Positions 9,115 to 18,263 of a DNA stretch of 64,000 nt are shown here, piece after piece. Position 1 is the first letter of the stretch. Each line of letters begins with the position of its first letter. The notes under the pieces were generated by a model. The model was not told the DNA's origin. It was given only the letters and a program-made list of their open reading frames with translations, and searched no databases. The position numbers and the translations under genes are program-made. This DNA is from JAFECT01 sp035551675 (lineage in GTDB: Bacteria > Pseudomonadota > Alphaproteobacteria > Caulobacterales > Caulobacteraceae): assembly GCA_035551675.1 (NCBI GenBank), contig DASZMV010000039.1, forward strand, positions 1-64,000. Direction: 5' to 3'.

Positions 9115-9293
9115 GATCCCCTCCGACCCTTGGATTCCGGCGCCGCCCTGGGATACCGGTGTCTTGGGATGACGGTGTCATGCCGCCCCGGGCCCGGTCA
9201 ATCGCGCACCGGGGCTGCTGCCGGCGCGGGCATGGGTTTCACTTCCCGAAAATCCCCTAACGGCGGTCTTTTTACCCCAAGTCGGCCCGGCCG

Positions 9294-9971
9294 TCAGCGC
9301 TTCACGACCACCGAGAGCCCGTCGCCGACCCCCGCCAGGGTCATTTCCACCCGCCCGTCGGCATGGATCTTGGCCGCCAGCGCCCGCAGCGCCCGGGTGT
9401 CGGGGTCGGTGTCGGCCGGATCGGCCACCTTCCCGCTCCAGAGCATGTTGTCGATCAGGATCATCCCGCCCGGGCGGAGCAGCGTCAGGCAGAGCTCGTA
9501 GTAGGCGTCGTAACCGGTCTTGTCGGCGTCGATGAAGGCGAGGTCGAAACTGTTCGACAGCCCCTCCTCCACCAGGTCCCTCAGGCTCTGGTCCGCCGCG
9601 CCGATGCGCGGTGCGATCACCCGCTCGACCCCGGCCTGGGCCCAATAGCTTCGCGCACGGGCGACGAACTCATCGGAGATGTCGCACGCGACCAGCAAGG
9701 CGTCGGGACCGTGCATGGCCTGCATCGCCAGCGCCACGGCGGTGGAAGAATAACCGGTGAACACACCCACCTCGACCGCGCGGCGCGCGCGGATCGCGTG
9801 CGCCAGCACCTGCATCAAGGCGCCTTGTTCGGGACTGATCTGCATGCCCGCGCGCGAGCCGAGATCGCGATGGGTTTCCTCGCGGCACCGCGCAAGCGCA
9901 GGGTGCTCCCGCGCGCCGAACCTCTGCACATAGTCGCGAACGTTGTCGGGGAGGCCGAAGGATCGGGACAT
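9294..9971 (-). CDS. SAM-dependent O-methyltransferase (caffeoyl-CoA OMT-like, class I)
   Basis: The 225-residue protein shows the O-methyltransferase family 3 layout: an N-terminal helical cap with MQISPEQGALMQVLAHAIRARR, SAM-binding motif I as VEVGVFTGYSSTAVA, an acidic loop at VACDISDEF, the metal-binding aspartate in FDLAFIDADKTGYDAYYE, and RPGGMILIDNMLWSGKV. Such enzymes methylate catechol-type hydroxyls using Mg2+ and SAM; the bacterial substrate is usually unknown. It stands alone between two unrelated genes and its length is normal for the family. Confidence 0.9.
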   Translation of the reverse strand: MSRSFGLPDNVRDYVQRFGAREHPALARCREETHRDLGSRAGMQISPEQGALMQVLAHAIRARRAVEVGVFTGYSSTAVALAMQAMHGPDALLVACDISDEFVARARSYWAQAGVERVIAPRIGAADQSLRDLVEEGLSNSFDLAFIDADKTGYDAYYELCLTLLRPGGMILIDNMLWSGKVADPADTDPDTRALRALAAKIHADGRVEMTLAGVGDGLSVVVKR

Positions 9972-10042
9972 GGGAGGCTCCTGATGATTGCAGCAAAGAC
10001 TAGCGAAAATCGGCCGCCGCCGCCGTCAAGAACGGCGGAACG

Positions 10043-10831
10043 CTATTGTTCCCCATCCTGTAGCGCCGGGCGCAGTGGGTTCGCGCGGGCCCTCTCGGCG
10101 AAATCCACCGACGGCGCGGCGCCGTAGTGGAGCGGCGGAGCGCCGGTCATGGGTTTGCAGATAGGCAGGTCCTGGATACGGCGCGTCATGACCTTCTGGT
10201 AGCGGCGGTTGTCGAACCCGATGTGGTAGGCGTCGAGCGATTGGTGCGCTCGCACGCCCATGCCGCCGATATAGCCGTCGAGATGACGCGCCTGGGCGAT
10301 CGCCTGGCGGTAGGTCGCAGCTTCGGCGGGCTCGAAGCGGCGGCCGGGGCCGGCGAGGCCGTAAAGCGTCGTCCAGACCTTCTGTTCTTCCTCGTTCGCC
10401 TCGTCCACCTGGCGCAGGAACTTATAGGTCTCGGAATAGCCCATCAGCTCGCCGCGGCGGAAATGCGTCACGGTCTGGTTGCTCACGGCGCTTTGCCAAA
10501 CCCCCGCCCCCCAGATGAAGAGCATCGGGGTGTTCGGCACGCTCATCGGCCGCAGCGTTCCGGTCCGCGCCGCTTCATCGACAACGGTTGCGAGTTCGTC
10601 GAGCCGCCGCTGGACGCAGACGCTGTTCCTCGCGCGCTGTTCGGCCTGGGCCATGACTGTGCCCAGTTCGACCGAGAGGCCCTCACGCGCTTCAGCGACT
10701 TCGTGACGCCAGTGAATGAGCTCGATCAGTTGTTCCAGCGTCAGAGCGATCAGGATGCCGCAGATGATCGTTCCGATCTCGATAGCGAACTCGCGCCAGT
10801 TGGCCGCGGCTTTCGGCTTGTGGATATCCAT
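10043..10831 (-). CDS. Conserved single-span membrane protein, unknown function, 262 aa
   Basis: An N-terminal segment ANWREFAIEIGTIICGILIA starts a single transmembrane helix (about residues 16-36), followed by a WRHEVAEAREGL helix and a soluble helical domain. The WREF...E-x-G-T-I..LIAL..EQ signature is a recurrent N-terminus of unknown alphaproteobacterial inner-membrane proteins. The rest contains conserved-looking aromatic positions but no catalytic motif I recognise. It lies just downstream of purC on the same strand, with 35 bp between. Confidence 0.7.
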   Translation of the reverse strand: MDIHKPKAAANWREFAIEIGTIICGILIALTLEQLIELIHWRHEVAEAREGLSVELGTVMAQAEQRARNSVCVQRRLDELATVVDEAARTGTLRPMSVPNTPMLFIWGAGVWQSAVSNQTVTHFRRGELMGYSETYKFLRQVDEANEEEQKVWTTLYGLAGPGRRFEPAEAATYRQAIAQARHLDGYIGGMGVRAHQSLDAYHIGFDNRRYQKVMTRRIQDLPICKPMTGAPPLHYGAAPSVDFAERARANPLRPALQDGEQ

Positions 10832-10866
10832 GACTCAATTCCCAACCAGTCCCTCACTCGCGCGCG

Positions 10867-11838
10867 TCAGAAGAGTGACGCGAGGTTGCGCCGGATGCGC
10901 GGAAGCGGCGCTTCGGACAGATCGCCGAAGATAAACGCTTCGCCGGTAATCGACTCGTAGGCTTCGATGTAGATCGCTGCGGCATCGCCAACCACCTCGG
11001 CAGGCAACTCCGGAATCGGATCGCGGTACGGATCGCACTGGGTCAGCACCCAGCGCCGGACGAAGTCTTTGTCGAAACTGGCCTGCGGCTGTCCCGCCGC
11101 CAGACGCGTTTCGTATTCGTCGCTCTTCCAATACCGGCTGCTGTCGGGCGTATGGATTTCGTCGGCCAGCACGATGGCGCCTTCTCCGTTCACGCCGAAC
11201 TCGTACTTGGTGTCCGCAAGGATCAGCCCGCGCGCGGCGGCGAGCGCCTGACCGCGCGCGAAAAGCGCGAGCGCGATCTCGCTGATCTCATCCCACTGCG
11301 CGGAGGTCAGCAGCCCGCGTTGCAAAATATCCGCCGCGGTGATGGGTTCGTCGTGACCGCCATGGTCCGCCTTGGTCGTCGGCGTGATGATGGCTTCGGG
11401 GAGACGCTCATTGGCGCGCAGGCCGTCGGCGAAGCGATGGCCGTACATTTCGCGCTCACCCGCCTGATAGAGGGTCAGAAGCGAGGTGGAGGTGGTTCCG
11501 GCGAGATAGCCGCGCACCACGATCTCGACCGGCAGCATGTCGAGGCGACGGCCGATCAGGACGTTCGGGTCGGGATAGGCCAGGACGTGGTTTGGACAGA
11601 TGTCCTTGGTTCTCTCGAACCAGAACCGCGCGATCTGGGTCAGCACCTGGCCTTTGAACGGAATGGCGCCGAGCGACTGGTCGAAGGCGCTGATGCGGTC
11701 GGTAGCGATCAGCACCCGCCGCCCGTCCGGGAGGTCGTAGTTGTCGCGCACCTTGCCGACGTAATGTCCGGGCAGTTCCGGAATCGTCGCCTCGGCGAGA
11801 ACATGATCCAGGTTCGCCCTGAGCGTTTCGGCGTCCAT
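10867..11838 (-). CDS. purC: Phosphoribosylaminoimidazole-succinocarboxamide synthase (SAICAR synthetase)
   Basis: This enzyme joins CAIR and aspartate with ATP hydrolysis in purine biosynthesis. At 323 residues it is of the longer, yeast-like form: it contains GKVRDNYDLPDGRRVLIATDRISAFD near the N-terminus, PVEIVVRGYLAGT, and the C-terminal LADTKYEFGV and DEIHTPDSSRYW blocks, all diagnostic of SAICAR synthetase. Alphaproteobacterial genomes often carry a short (about 250-residue) PurC beside purS; here no other pur gene is adjacent. It lies 15 bp downstream of zapE on the same strand, so co-transcription is likely. Confidence 0.95.
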   Translation of the reverse strand: MDAETLRANLDHVLAEATIPELPGHYVGKVRDNYDLPDGRRVLIATDRISAFDQSLGAIPFKGQVLTQIARFWFERTKDICPNHVLAYPDPNVLIGRRLDMLPVEIVVRGYLAGTTSTSLLTLYQAGEREMYGHRFADGLRANERLPEAIITPTTKADHGGHDEPITAADILQRGLLTSAQWDEISEIALALFARGQALAAARGLILADTKYEFGVNGEGAIVLADEIHTPDSSRYWKSDEYETRLAAGQPQASFDKDFVRRWVLTQCDPYRDPIPELPAEVVGDAAAIYIEAYESITGEAFIFGDLSEAPLPRIRRNLASLF

Positions 11839-11853
11839 GCTTCCTCACTACCG

Positions 11854-12969
11854 CTAGGTTCTCGCCCGCTCCACATAGTCCTGCGCGCGCATTTCCTGAA
11901 GCCGCGACGCGGTGCGTTCGAACTCGAAGGCGCCGTCGCCGGCGGGATAGAGATCGTCCGGTTCGCCGTCGGCCAGGACCACCAGCTTGGTCTGGGCTTC
12001 GTACAGGGCGTCGATCAGGGTGACGAGGCGCCGCGCCTCGTTGCGTTGCGAGGTGTCCATGCGCGGTACGCCTTCCAGGAAGAGTGTCGGGAAACGCCCG
12101 GCGATCGCGAGATAGTCCTGCGGGCCGAGCGGTTCGACGCAGAGGTCGCGGAAGCTGGCGCGCAGCATGCCGCCCGCCGCGCGCGGGAAAAACAGGGTGC
12201 GGCCCAAAACCTCGACGTGGGCGCCGATCTCGCGCGTCACGCTGGTCATGTCGCGCCACAGCGCATCGAAGGCCTCCGCGTTGTCGGGGGTGAGCGGGGT
12301 GAACCAAACCTTGGCGCCGCGCAACCGGTCGAGGCGGAAGTCGCAGGGGCCGTCCATCTCGACCACCTGGCATCGGCGCTTGATCAGCTCGATGAAGGGG
12401 GTGAACAGCTGGCGGTTGATGCCGTCCTTGTAGAGATCGTCCGGCGGCCGGTTCGACGTCGCGACCAGCACGACGCGCAAATCGAACAGCGCCTCGAACA
12501 GCCGGCCCAGGATCATGGCGTCGGCGATGTCGGTGACCTGCAGCTCGTCGAAGCAGAGCAGCCGCGCCTTCTTCGAGATCAGCTCGGCCACCGGCCGGAT
12601 CGGGTCGTCACCCTTATGCGTGCCGAAGCGCGCCTTGCGCGCGGCCGCGTCGCCCTCGCGCCACTCGCCGATGAGACCGTGGACCTCGGCCATGAAGACC
12701 TGGAAGTGGTAGCGCTGTTTCTTCGCGACCTGGGCCGCGTCGAAGAACAGGTCCATCAGCATGGACTTGCCCCGGCCGGGAGGCCCCCAGAGGTAGAGCC
12801 CCCGCGGCGGCGCGGGCGGACCCAGAAAAGGGAGCGCCGGGTCCTTCAGCCGCCCGAGCTCGCCCTCCAGCCGCGACAGGGCCTCGACCGCCCTGGCCTG
12901 GCCGGGGTCGGGTTTGATCTGGCCCTCTTTCAGGAGCCGCTTGTAGGCCTGTCGAGTCGCCTGGGGCAT
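11854..12969 (-). CDS. zapE: Cell division protein ZapE (AFG1-like ATPase)
   Basis: The 371-residue protein is an AFG1/ZapE P-loop ATPase: Walker A GPPGRGKS at residues 62-69, the following MLMDLFFDAA, Walker B LLCFDELQVTDIADAMILGRLFEALF, and the sensor region VATSNRPPDDLYKDGINRQLFTPFI. In Escherichia coli ZapE acts on the FtsZ ring during late division; the mitochondrial homologue assists turnover of respiratory complexes. Length is typical. In alphaproteobacteria it is often near TCA-cycle genes; here it precedes purC. The start at 12969 follows directly after the repeat-bearing intergenic region. Confidence 0.93.
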   Translation of the reverse strand: MPQATRQAYKRLLKEGQIKPDPGQARAVEALSRLEGELGRLKDPALPFLGPPAPPRGLYLWGPPGRGKSMLMDLFFDAAQVAKKQRYHFQVFMAEVHGLIGEWREGDAAARKARFGTHKGDDPIRPVAELISKKARLLCFDELQVTDIADAMILGRLFEALFDLRVVLVATSNRPPDDLYKDGINRQLFTPFIELIKRRCQVVEMDGPCDFRLDRLRGAKVWFTPLTPDNAEAFDALWRDMTSVTREIGAHVEVLGRTLFFPRAAGGMLRASFRDLCVEPLGPQDYLAIAGRFPTLFLEGVPRMDTSQRNEARRLVTLIDALYEAQTKLVVLADGEPDDLYPAGDGAFEFERTASRLQEMRAQDYVERART

Positions 12970-13389
12970 AGGCCCCGGTTAACGCGCCCGGTGACGGTTT
13001 GAAAGCCGGCTCGCTCATGGGGTGGGCGGCGGCGCGTGGTCCGACGGTCGAGTAGGGGAACACGAAGGCCACTAAGGCCACGAAGGGCACAAAGGAGGGA
13101 AGAAAGGGAACGCCTGAAGGCCGGTCGAATTGGATTTACTGCGCCTGCGGCGCGGCGCTTCCGCGGCGAAGCCGCCTTGATTCTTCTTCGTGTTCTTAGT
13201 GGCCTTTGTGGCCTTCGTGTTCCCATTCGCCGACGCTTCAGCGCGCACCGCCTTCGCCGCGCCCCTGAGCGTTGCTGAAGCATCCTTTAGCAAATCTTGA
13301 GGGCGCCGAGCCTTTCGCGGTGCGGCGCAAAGGACTAAATGGACGGTCGCGCCGGGCTGCGGCGCATTCTCTCTTGGAGCTTGAAAGTC
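12970..13389. other. Intergenic region between zapE and asd
   Basis: These 420 bp hold no convincing gene. The central part is the 9-nt-word inverted repeat at 13057-13223. The remaining part up to 13389 must contain the asd leader; the segment GGAG about 10 bases before the asd ATG is the likely ribosome binding site. No clear sigma-70 promoter was identified. Confidence 0.6.
13057..13223. repeat. Long inverted repeat made of 9-nt words (element A)
   Basis: The left arm (13057-13094) is a run of 9-nt words CACGAAGGC, CACTAAGGC, CACGAAGGG. The right arm (13186-13223) is its inverted, imperfect copy with words in the TTCGTG/TTAGTGGCC/TTTGTGGCC style. Between them lie a purine-rich stretch and a GC palindrome (TGCGCCTGCGGCGCGGCG). 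It belongs to the same class as the elements at 48480, 52962, 54379 and 61183. Confidence 0.85.
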
Positions 13390-14418
13390 ATGGGTTATCG
13401 CGTCGCCGTCGTTGGCGCCACCGGCGCCGTGGGCCGCGAGATGCTCGAGATGCTTCACGAGCTCGAATTCCCGGTCGACGAGATCCACGCCATCGCCTCA
13501 CGCAAGTCGATGGGCATGGAGGTCAGCTTTGGCGAGCGCACCCTGAAGTGCGTGGACCTGGAACAGTTCGACTTCTCCACCGTGGACCTGGTGCTGATGA
13601 GCGCCGGCGGCGAGGTTTCGCGCGCTTGGTCGGAGAAGATCGGCAAGCAAGGCCCGATCGTCATCGACAATTCGTCGGCCTGGCGCATGGACCCGGACGT
13701 GCCGCTGATCGTGCCGGAGGTGAACCCCGACGCGGCCATGGACGCGCGCAAGAAGAACATCGTCGCCAACCCCAACTGCTCGACCGCGCAGCTGGTTGTG
13801 GCGCTGAAGCCGCTCCACGACGTGGCGAAGATCAAGCGCTGTGTCGTCTCGACCTATCAATCGGTGTCCGGCGCCGGCAAGGCCGGGGTCGACGAACTGT
13901 GGGAACAGACCAAGGGCGTCTTTGTGCTGGGCGCCACCGAGCCGAAGAAATTCCCCAAGCAGATCGCCTTCAACGTCATTCCGTACATCGGCAAGTTCCT
14001 CGACAACGGCTACACCGACGAGGAAGCTAAGATGTGGAACGAGACGCACAAGATCATCGATCCGTCGATCGCCTTGACCGTCACCTGCGTGCGCGTGCCG
14101 GTGTTCGTGGGCCACTCGGAATCGGTCAACCTCGAATTCCACGAGGAGATCGACGAGGACGAGGCGCGCGACATCCTGCGCTCGGCGCCGGGCGTGGTGG
14201 TGGTCGATAAGCACGAGCCTACCGGCTATGTCACGCCCAAGGAGGCCCAGGGCGAGTTCGGCGTCTTCGTCAGCCGCATCCGCAAGGATCCCACGGTGAA
14301 GAACGGCCTGTCGCTGTGGGTCGTGTCGGACAATCTGCGCAAGGGCGCGGCCTTGAACGCGGTGCAGATCGCGCAACTGCTCGACGAAAGGGGCGTGCTG
14401 GCGCCCGTCCTGGCGTGA
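13390..14418 (+). CDS. asd: Aspartate-semialdehyde dehydrogenase
   Basis: This NADP-dependent enzyme reduces aspartyl phosphate to aspartate semialdehyde in the common pathway to Lys/diaminopimelate, Met and Thr. The 342-residue protein begins GYRVAVVGATGAVGREMLEML (Rossmann NADP-binding motif) and has the active-site Cys at C130 in the signature ANPNCSTAQL; the catalytic base region lies in VTCVRVPVFVGHSE. The ATG at 13390 is chosen because the family N-terminus starts there and GGAG lies about 10 bases upstream; the frame is open 17 codons further up without similarity. The stop overlaps the rarD start (GTGA). Confidence 0.96.
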   Translation: MGYRVAVVGATGAVGREMLEMLHELEFPVDEIHAIASRKSMGMEVSFGERTLKCVDLEQFDFSTVDLVLMSAGGEVSRAWSEKIGKQGPIVIDNSSAWRMDPDVPLIVPEVNPDAAMDARKKNIVANPNCSTAQLVVALKPLHDVAKIKRCVVSTYQSVSGAGKAGVDELWEQTKGVFVLGATEPKKFPKQIAFNVIPYIGKFLDNGYTDEEAKMWNETHKIIDPSIALTVTCVRVPVFVGHSESVNLEFHEEIDEDEARDILRSAPGVVVVDKHEPTGYVTPKEAQGEFGVFVSRIRKDPTVKNGLSLWVVSDNLRKGAALNAVQIAQLLDERGVLAPVLA

Positions 14419-15338
14419 GCGCCGCGACAGGCGAGGCCAAGGCCGGCGTGATCGCCGGCACGGTTTGCTACGTCGTCTGGGGCTTCGTGCCGCTGTTCTT
14501 CCAGGCCATCGCCGACTTCGGCGCGGGACCGTGGGAGATTCTGGCGCACCGCATCGCCTGGGGCTCGCTGGCGGCCTGGGTGCTGGTGCTGTTCGCGAAA
14601 CAGAGTTCGCAGGTCGCGAAGATTTTTCGCTCGCCCAAGACGCTCGGCCTGCTTGCAATCTCCGCAGCGCTGATCGCGGTGAACTGGGTGATCTATATCT
14701 GGGCGGTCACCAACCAGAAAACGTTGGACGCGAGCCTCGGTTACTATCTGGTGCCGCTGATCAACGTTGGCGCGGGTGCGTTGCTGTTTCACGAGCGCAT
14801 CGGGCTCGCGGCCAAGATCGCCATCGGCGTCGCCGCCGTCGGCATCGTGCTGCAGGGCGTGGCGCTCGGCCATGTTCCGCTCGCCTCGCTGGTGCTGGCG
14901 ATCATGTGGGGCGGCTACGGCATCATCCGCAAGCGCGTGAACGCCGACGCGCAGGCCGGTCTTTTGGTCGAGTGCCTGGTGCTGGCGATCCCCGCCTTCG
15001 GCTACATCGGCTGGCTGGAAGCGAGCGGCCACGGCCACATGCTGAGCAATCCGACGTCGGGGTTGCTGTTGCTGGCCGCGGGGCCGGTGACTGCGGCGCC
15101 GCTAGCACTGTTCGCCTGGGCCGCGCGGCGCACGCCGCTATCGACCATGGGGTTTTTGCAGTTCATCGCACCGACGCTCAGCTTCGTCATCGGCGCGGAG
15201 GAGGGTGAATCGCTGACACCCCTGCGACTGGCGTCCTTCGCCTTCATCTGGGCGGGCGTTGCGATCTTCGCCTGGGCCGCCTGGCAAAAGACGCGGCGGT
15301 TGCCGGCGCCGCTCGCCGGCCGAGCCGCCGCGGGTTGA
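14415..15338 (+). CDS. rarD: RarD-like EamA-family transporter
   Basis: The 307-residue protein consists of about ten hydrophobic helices arranged as two EamA (DMT superfamily) halves. It starts AGVIAGTVCYVVWGFVPLFF and has the RarD hallmark segments EILAHRIAWG, NWVIYIWAV and GYYLVPLINV, and a C-terminal FLQFIAPTLSF. RarD proteins are inner-membrane metabolite exporters related to chloramphenicol sensitivity, with uncertain substrate. The GTG start at 14415 overlaps the asd stop (GTGA), so it is probably translated by coupling with asd; an amino-acid-related export role would fit but is inference. Confidence 0.9.
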   Translation: MSAATGEAKAGVIAGTVCYVVWGFVPLFFQAIADFGAGPWEILAHRIAWGSLAAWVLVLFAKQSSQVAKIFRSPKTLGLLAISAALIAVNWVIYIWAVTNQKTLDASLGYYLVPLINVGAGALLFHERIGLAAKIAIGVAAVGIVLQGVALGHVPLASLVLAIMWGGYGIIRKRVNADAQAGLLVECLVLAIPAFGYIGWLEASGHGHMLSNPTSGLLLLAAGPVTAAPLALFAWAARRTPLSTMGFLQFIAPTLSFVIGAEEGESLTPLRLASFAFIWAGVAIFAWAAWQKTRRLPAPLAGRAAAG

Positions 15339-15545
15339 ACAACGAACGCGCCCGATCGCGCGTCAACGTCTTCTCCAGCGTCGACGACGACGCGATCCAT
15401 TCCGCGATATGCACCCGCGCCTGGCGGTCTCCCCGATCGATCTCGGTCCTGAGCGACATCGCGAACAGGCGCGATCGGACAACGATCGCACGCGGCGATG
15501 GACATTCTGCGAAAGTTGTCTTTGAAAGCGGCTACGCCCCGTGGA

Positions 15546-16127
15546 TCAACCCTTCGGCCTCGCCGCAGCCGGCGCCTTGGCGAGCGCCTCTTCAACAGCG
15601 GCGACGGCGGCCTTGAGCCGGGCCGCGTCGGAGCAGCCGTCGCCGCAGGCCCCGGCCCGCTTCTGAAGGTCAGCGAGCTCAGCTTTCGACTGCTCCGTCT
15701 TTCCGAGCATTGCCCCGGTCACACCCAGTCGCTGACGGGCGGCGATATTGCCGCCGTTATATCCAACCGCCTTTGCGTAGGCGTCGCGAGCGCCGTTCAG
15801 GTCGCCGTCGCCCTCTTTGGCGAGCCCCAGCATCGTCCAGGTGTTCGAGTCCTTGGGGGCCAGGCCGAGCGCGATGTTAAAGTTCGCAATGGCTTCGCGG
15901 TAGTTCCCTGCTTTGAACGCGATCACGCCTTTGCGGTAGTCCTCTGCCGGGTTGGATCGCCCGGTCAGCGGCCCCGGTCTCAGCGTCTCGGTCGTCGGGT
16001 AATACTTCGTTCCTGGACCGCCGATCGGCTGCGCGGTCTGCCCGGCGCCGGAAGCGCACGCGACGCCGGCCACGAGCGTCAAACCGGCGACCAACGCCGT
16101 CAAATCAAGGATGATGTGTTTGCGCAT
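15546..16127 (-). CDS. Exported tetratricopeptide-repeat protein, 193 aa
   Basis: A signal peptide (MRKHIILDL then a hydrophobic run to ACASG) precedes about two TPR units: GVIAFKAGNYREAIANFNIALGL followed by DSNTWTMLGLAKEGDGDLNGARDAYAKAV, then a third partial one. Residues ACGDGCSDAARL form a small Cys pair near the C-terminus. ACAS at the signal end is close to but not a convincing lipobox, so attachment as a lipoprotein is uncertain. TPR proteins of this size act as periplasmic scaffolds. The 207 bp between it and the rarD end show nothing convincing. Confidence 0.8.
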   Translation of the reverse strand: MRKHIILDLTALVAGLTLVAGVACASGAGQTAQPIGGPGTKYYPTTETLRPGPLTGRSNPAEDYRKGVIAFKAGNYREAIANFNIALGLAPKDSNTWTMLGLAKEGDGDLNGARDAYAKAVGYNGGNIAARQRLGVTGAMLGKTEQSKAELADLQKRAGACGDGCSDAARLKAAVAAVEEALAKAPAAARPKG

Positions 16128-16188
16128 GCCGGCCCCATTTGCTCGCGTCTTGCTCGAAGCTTAGCCGTACTTCGCGCAAACCGAAAGG

Positions 16189-17337
16189 TCACAGCGCCGC
16201 GTAGACCGCCTCGATCAGACGCAGGGAACGGGGGTCGCCGATCAGATGGGGCGACTGCTTGTTCATCACATAGGCGCCGGACAGCCGCGTCTCGGGATCG
16301 GCGAAGGCGCAGGAGCCGCCCCAGCCGGAGTGCCCCACCGCGAACGCGCCGGGGCCGTAGACCTTGATCTCGCGGTTGCGCAGGAAGCCCGCGCCCCAGG
16401 ACAGCTTGAACGGCAAGACCAGGTCCGGGCCGAAGATGCGCTCGCGCGTGGCCTGGGCGACGGTTCCCGCCGACAGGATGTGCTTGCCGTCGAGCCGGCC
16501 GCCGGTGGCGATGACGCTGAGCAGGCGCGCGAGGGCGAGCGACGTCGCGTGGCCGTTGGCGGACGGGATCTCGAGCTTGCGCCATTCCGCGGCGCCGCGG
16601 CCGCCCGCGACCGAGCCGCGGTCGAGGAAGGCGGCGCGCTTGATAGGGGTGATCTCGCCGAGGTCCGGCGGCGACGACGGCTTCTGGATGTCGCAGACGC
16701 GCGCGTGTTCCGCATCGGGCAGGCCGAGCCAGTAGTCGAGGTTGAACGGTTGGGCGAAGTCTTCGCGGATCGCCTGGCCCATGCTGCGGCCGTCAACGCG
16801 GCGGAACACCTCGCCCATCAGATAGCCGATGGTCACCGGGTGATAGCCCGACGCCGATCCCGGCGGCCACATCGGAGCCTGGGCGCACAGCGTGCGCAGC
16901 ACCGCCTCGCGGTCGAACCAGATGGTCGGGTCCTGTTCGGGCATGAAGCCCGCGAGCCCCGCCTGATGCGACAGGGCCTGGGCGATGGTGACGCGGTCCT
17001 TCCCGTTCTGACCGAAGGCGGGCCAGACCTCGGCCATGCGCTGGTCGTAATCGAGCTTTCCGCGCTCGACCAGCGTGGCCATCATCAGCGCCATGATCGC
17101 CTTGCCGGTCGAATAGATCGGGGCGAGCGTGTTGGCCTCCCACGGCCGGGTGCGCTGGCGGTCGGCGTGGCCGGCCCAAAGATCCACCACCGGCTCGCCG
17201 TCGATGCAGACGGTAAAGCGCGCGCCGAGTTCGGCGCCCTCGGCGAAGTTGGCGGCGAAGGCGTCCTTCACGCGGGCGAATTTCGCCGGGGCACTGCCCT
17301 GGATGTCGAGGGTCCCGGGGGCCTGGATGTCGGTCAT
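16189..17337 (-). CDS. Beta-lactamase-family serine hydrolase (EstB-like esterase)
   Basis: The 382-residue protein is a class C beta-lactamase/penicillin-binding-protein-fold hydrolase: the nucleophile lies in STGK (S76-x-x-K79), the catalytic Tyr in SASGYHPVTIGYLMGEV, and a late HSGWGGSCAFADPETRLSGAYVMN block forms the third active-site edge. The N-terminus GARFTVCIDGEPVVDLWAG is typical of EstB-like esterases and of LACTB-type proteins rather than true beta-lactamases. No signal peptide is seen, so a cytoplasmic esterase is likely. Start at 17337 (MTDIQAPG) is preferred over the ATG four codons earlier. It lies just downstream of pdxY on the same strand. Confidence 0.85.
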   Translation of the reverse strand: MTDIQAPGTLDIQGSAPAKFARVKDAFAANFAEGAELGARFTVCIDGEPVVDLWAGHADRQRTRPWEANTLAPIYSTGKAIMALMMATLVERGKLDYDQRMAEVWPAFGQNGKDRVTIAQALSHQAGLAGFMPEQDPTIWFDREAVLRTLCAQAPMWPPGSASGYHPVTIGYLMGEVFRRVDGRSMGQAIREDFAQPFNLDYWLGLPDAEHARVCDIQKPSSPPDLGEITPIKRAAFLDRGSVAGGRGAAEWRKLEIPSANGHATSLALARLLSVIATGGRLDGKHILSAGTVAQATRERIFGPDLVLPFKLSWGAGFLRNREIKVYGPGAFAVGHSGWGGSCAFADPETRLSGAYVMNKQSPHLIGDPRSLRLIEAVYAAL

Positions 17338-17356
17338 GGATGAGCCCACGGTCGTC

Positions 17357-18196
17357 TTAGGAGAAGCTCTCTATACGCACACGCGCGTCGGGACGCACCA
17401 GCCGATCGCCTAGCGCCACGATCGGAAGCTCCGGCGCGCGCCAGTCAACGGCGGCCTGAACCGCCTCTGCGGTTGCGCGCACCGCCTGGACGCAGGCCTC
17501 GGCCGGCGGGCGACCGCCGACGCGCTGGGCCGCGAACAGGGCCGCGATCAGGTCGCCCGTGCCGCGCGGTACGCCGTCCAAGCGTGGGTGGAACACCGCC
17601 GTCGCCGTCGTGTCATCGACCCAAAGCGCGCCGATCTCCGGATCGCGGCCGGGGACCGAGGTGACCAGCATGGGCTTGCCGAAAGCGCGCGCGGCGGTGA
17701 CGGCTGACGCCGCGTCGGTCGCATCTTGTCCGGAGAGCCGCGACAGCTCCCACAGGTTCGGCGTGATCACATCCGCATCATGCACGAGCGAGATCAGGGC
17801 ATCGGCGACGTCGGCCTTCACGTAGAGGCCCTTGTCTTCGTCGCCCATCACCGGATCGATAATCACCAGCGGCGCCGTCTTCGCCTGCGCCTGCGCGCGC
17901 GCCAGGGCGATGGTTTCGGTCGCGATCCACACCTGTTCGGGCGAGGCGAAATAGCCGGTGAGAATCACGTCGGCCAGCGCCAGCAAGCCGTTGGCGGCGA
18001 CACCTTCGACGATGCTCTTGAAGGTCGCCGCATCGACCGCGCTGCCGCCCGGCGGACCCCAGCCGGGGTGGCGTCCGAACAGGGTGGTGGGAACTACAAC
18101 CGGGTCGATCTTGAACGGCGCCAGCGCCAGGGCCTGGGCCATGCCGCCCACGCGGCTGCCCGCGACATAGCTGGAGAGGATCAGAGCCAGCGGCAT
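17357..18196 (-). CDS. pdxY: Pyridoxal kinase (PdxY/PdxK-like, PfkB superfamily)
   Basis: The 279-residue protein starts LALILSSYVAGSRVGGMAQALAL and contains VVPTTLFGRHPGWG, ILTGYFASPEQV, the anion-hole/ATP regions VIIDPVMGDEDKGLYV and TPNLWELSRLSG, and the catalytic GTGDLIAALFAA near the end, as in pyridoxal kinases of the ribokinase superfamily. The enzyme phosphorylates pyridoxal in the vitamin B6 salvage pathway. It is followed by the serine hydrolase after 19 bp. Length and motif order are normal. Confidence 0.9.
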   Translation of the reverse strand: MPLALILSSYVAGSRVGGMAQALALAPFKIDPVVVPTTLFGRHPGWGPPGGSAVDAATFKSIVEGVAANGLLALADVILTGYFASPEQVWIATETIALARAQAQAKTAPLVIIDPVMGDEDKGLYVKADVADALISLVHDADVITPNLWELSRLSGQDATDAASAVTAARAFGKPMLVTSVPGRDPEIGALWVDDTTATAVFHPRLDGVPRGTGDLIAALFAAQRVGGRPPAEACVQAVRATAEAVQAAVDWRAPELPIVALGDRLVRPDARVRIESFS

Positions 18197-18263
18197 GAGC
18201 GGTCTCGCAAACGAACGGGGACCCGATGCGTTCAGGCCCCCGTCGCAGATCTATCACGCAAAC

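Noticed and set aside
13057..13223. CRISPR-like short repeats
   Set aside because: The 9-nt words are contiguous without spacers and occur as inverted arms, and no cas gene is present; they are not a CRISPR array.
15244..15459. 71-residue minus-strand frame after rarD
   Set aside because: It overlaps the rarD 3' end by 95 bp, lacks a clear ribosome binding site and turns into an Arg-rich tail. Only its first 35 residues look protein-like; evidence is too weak.
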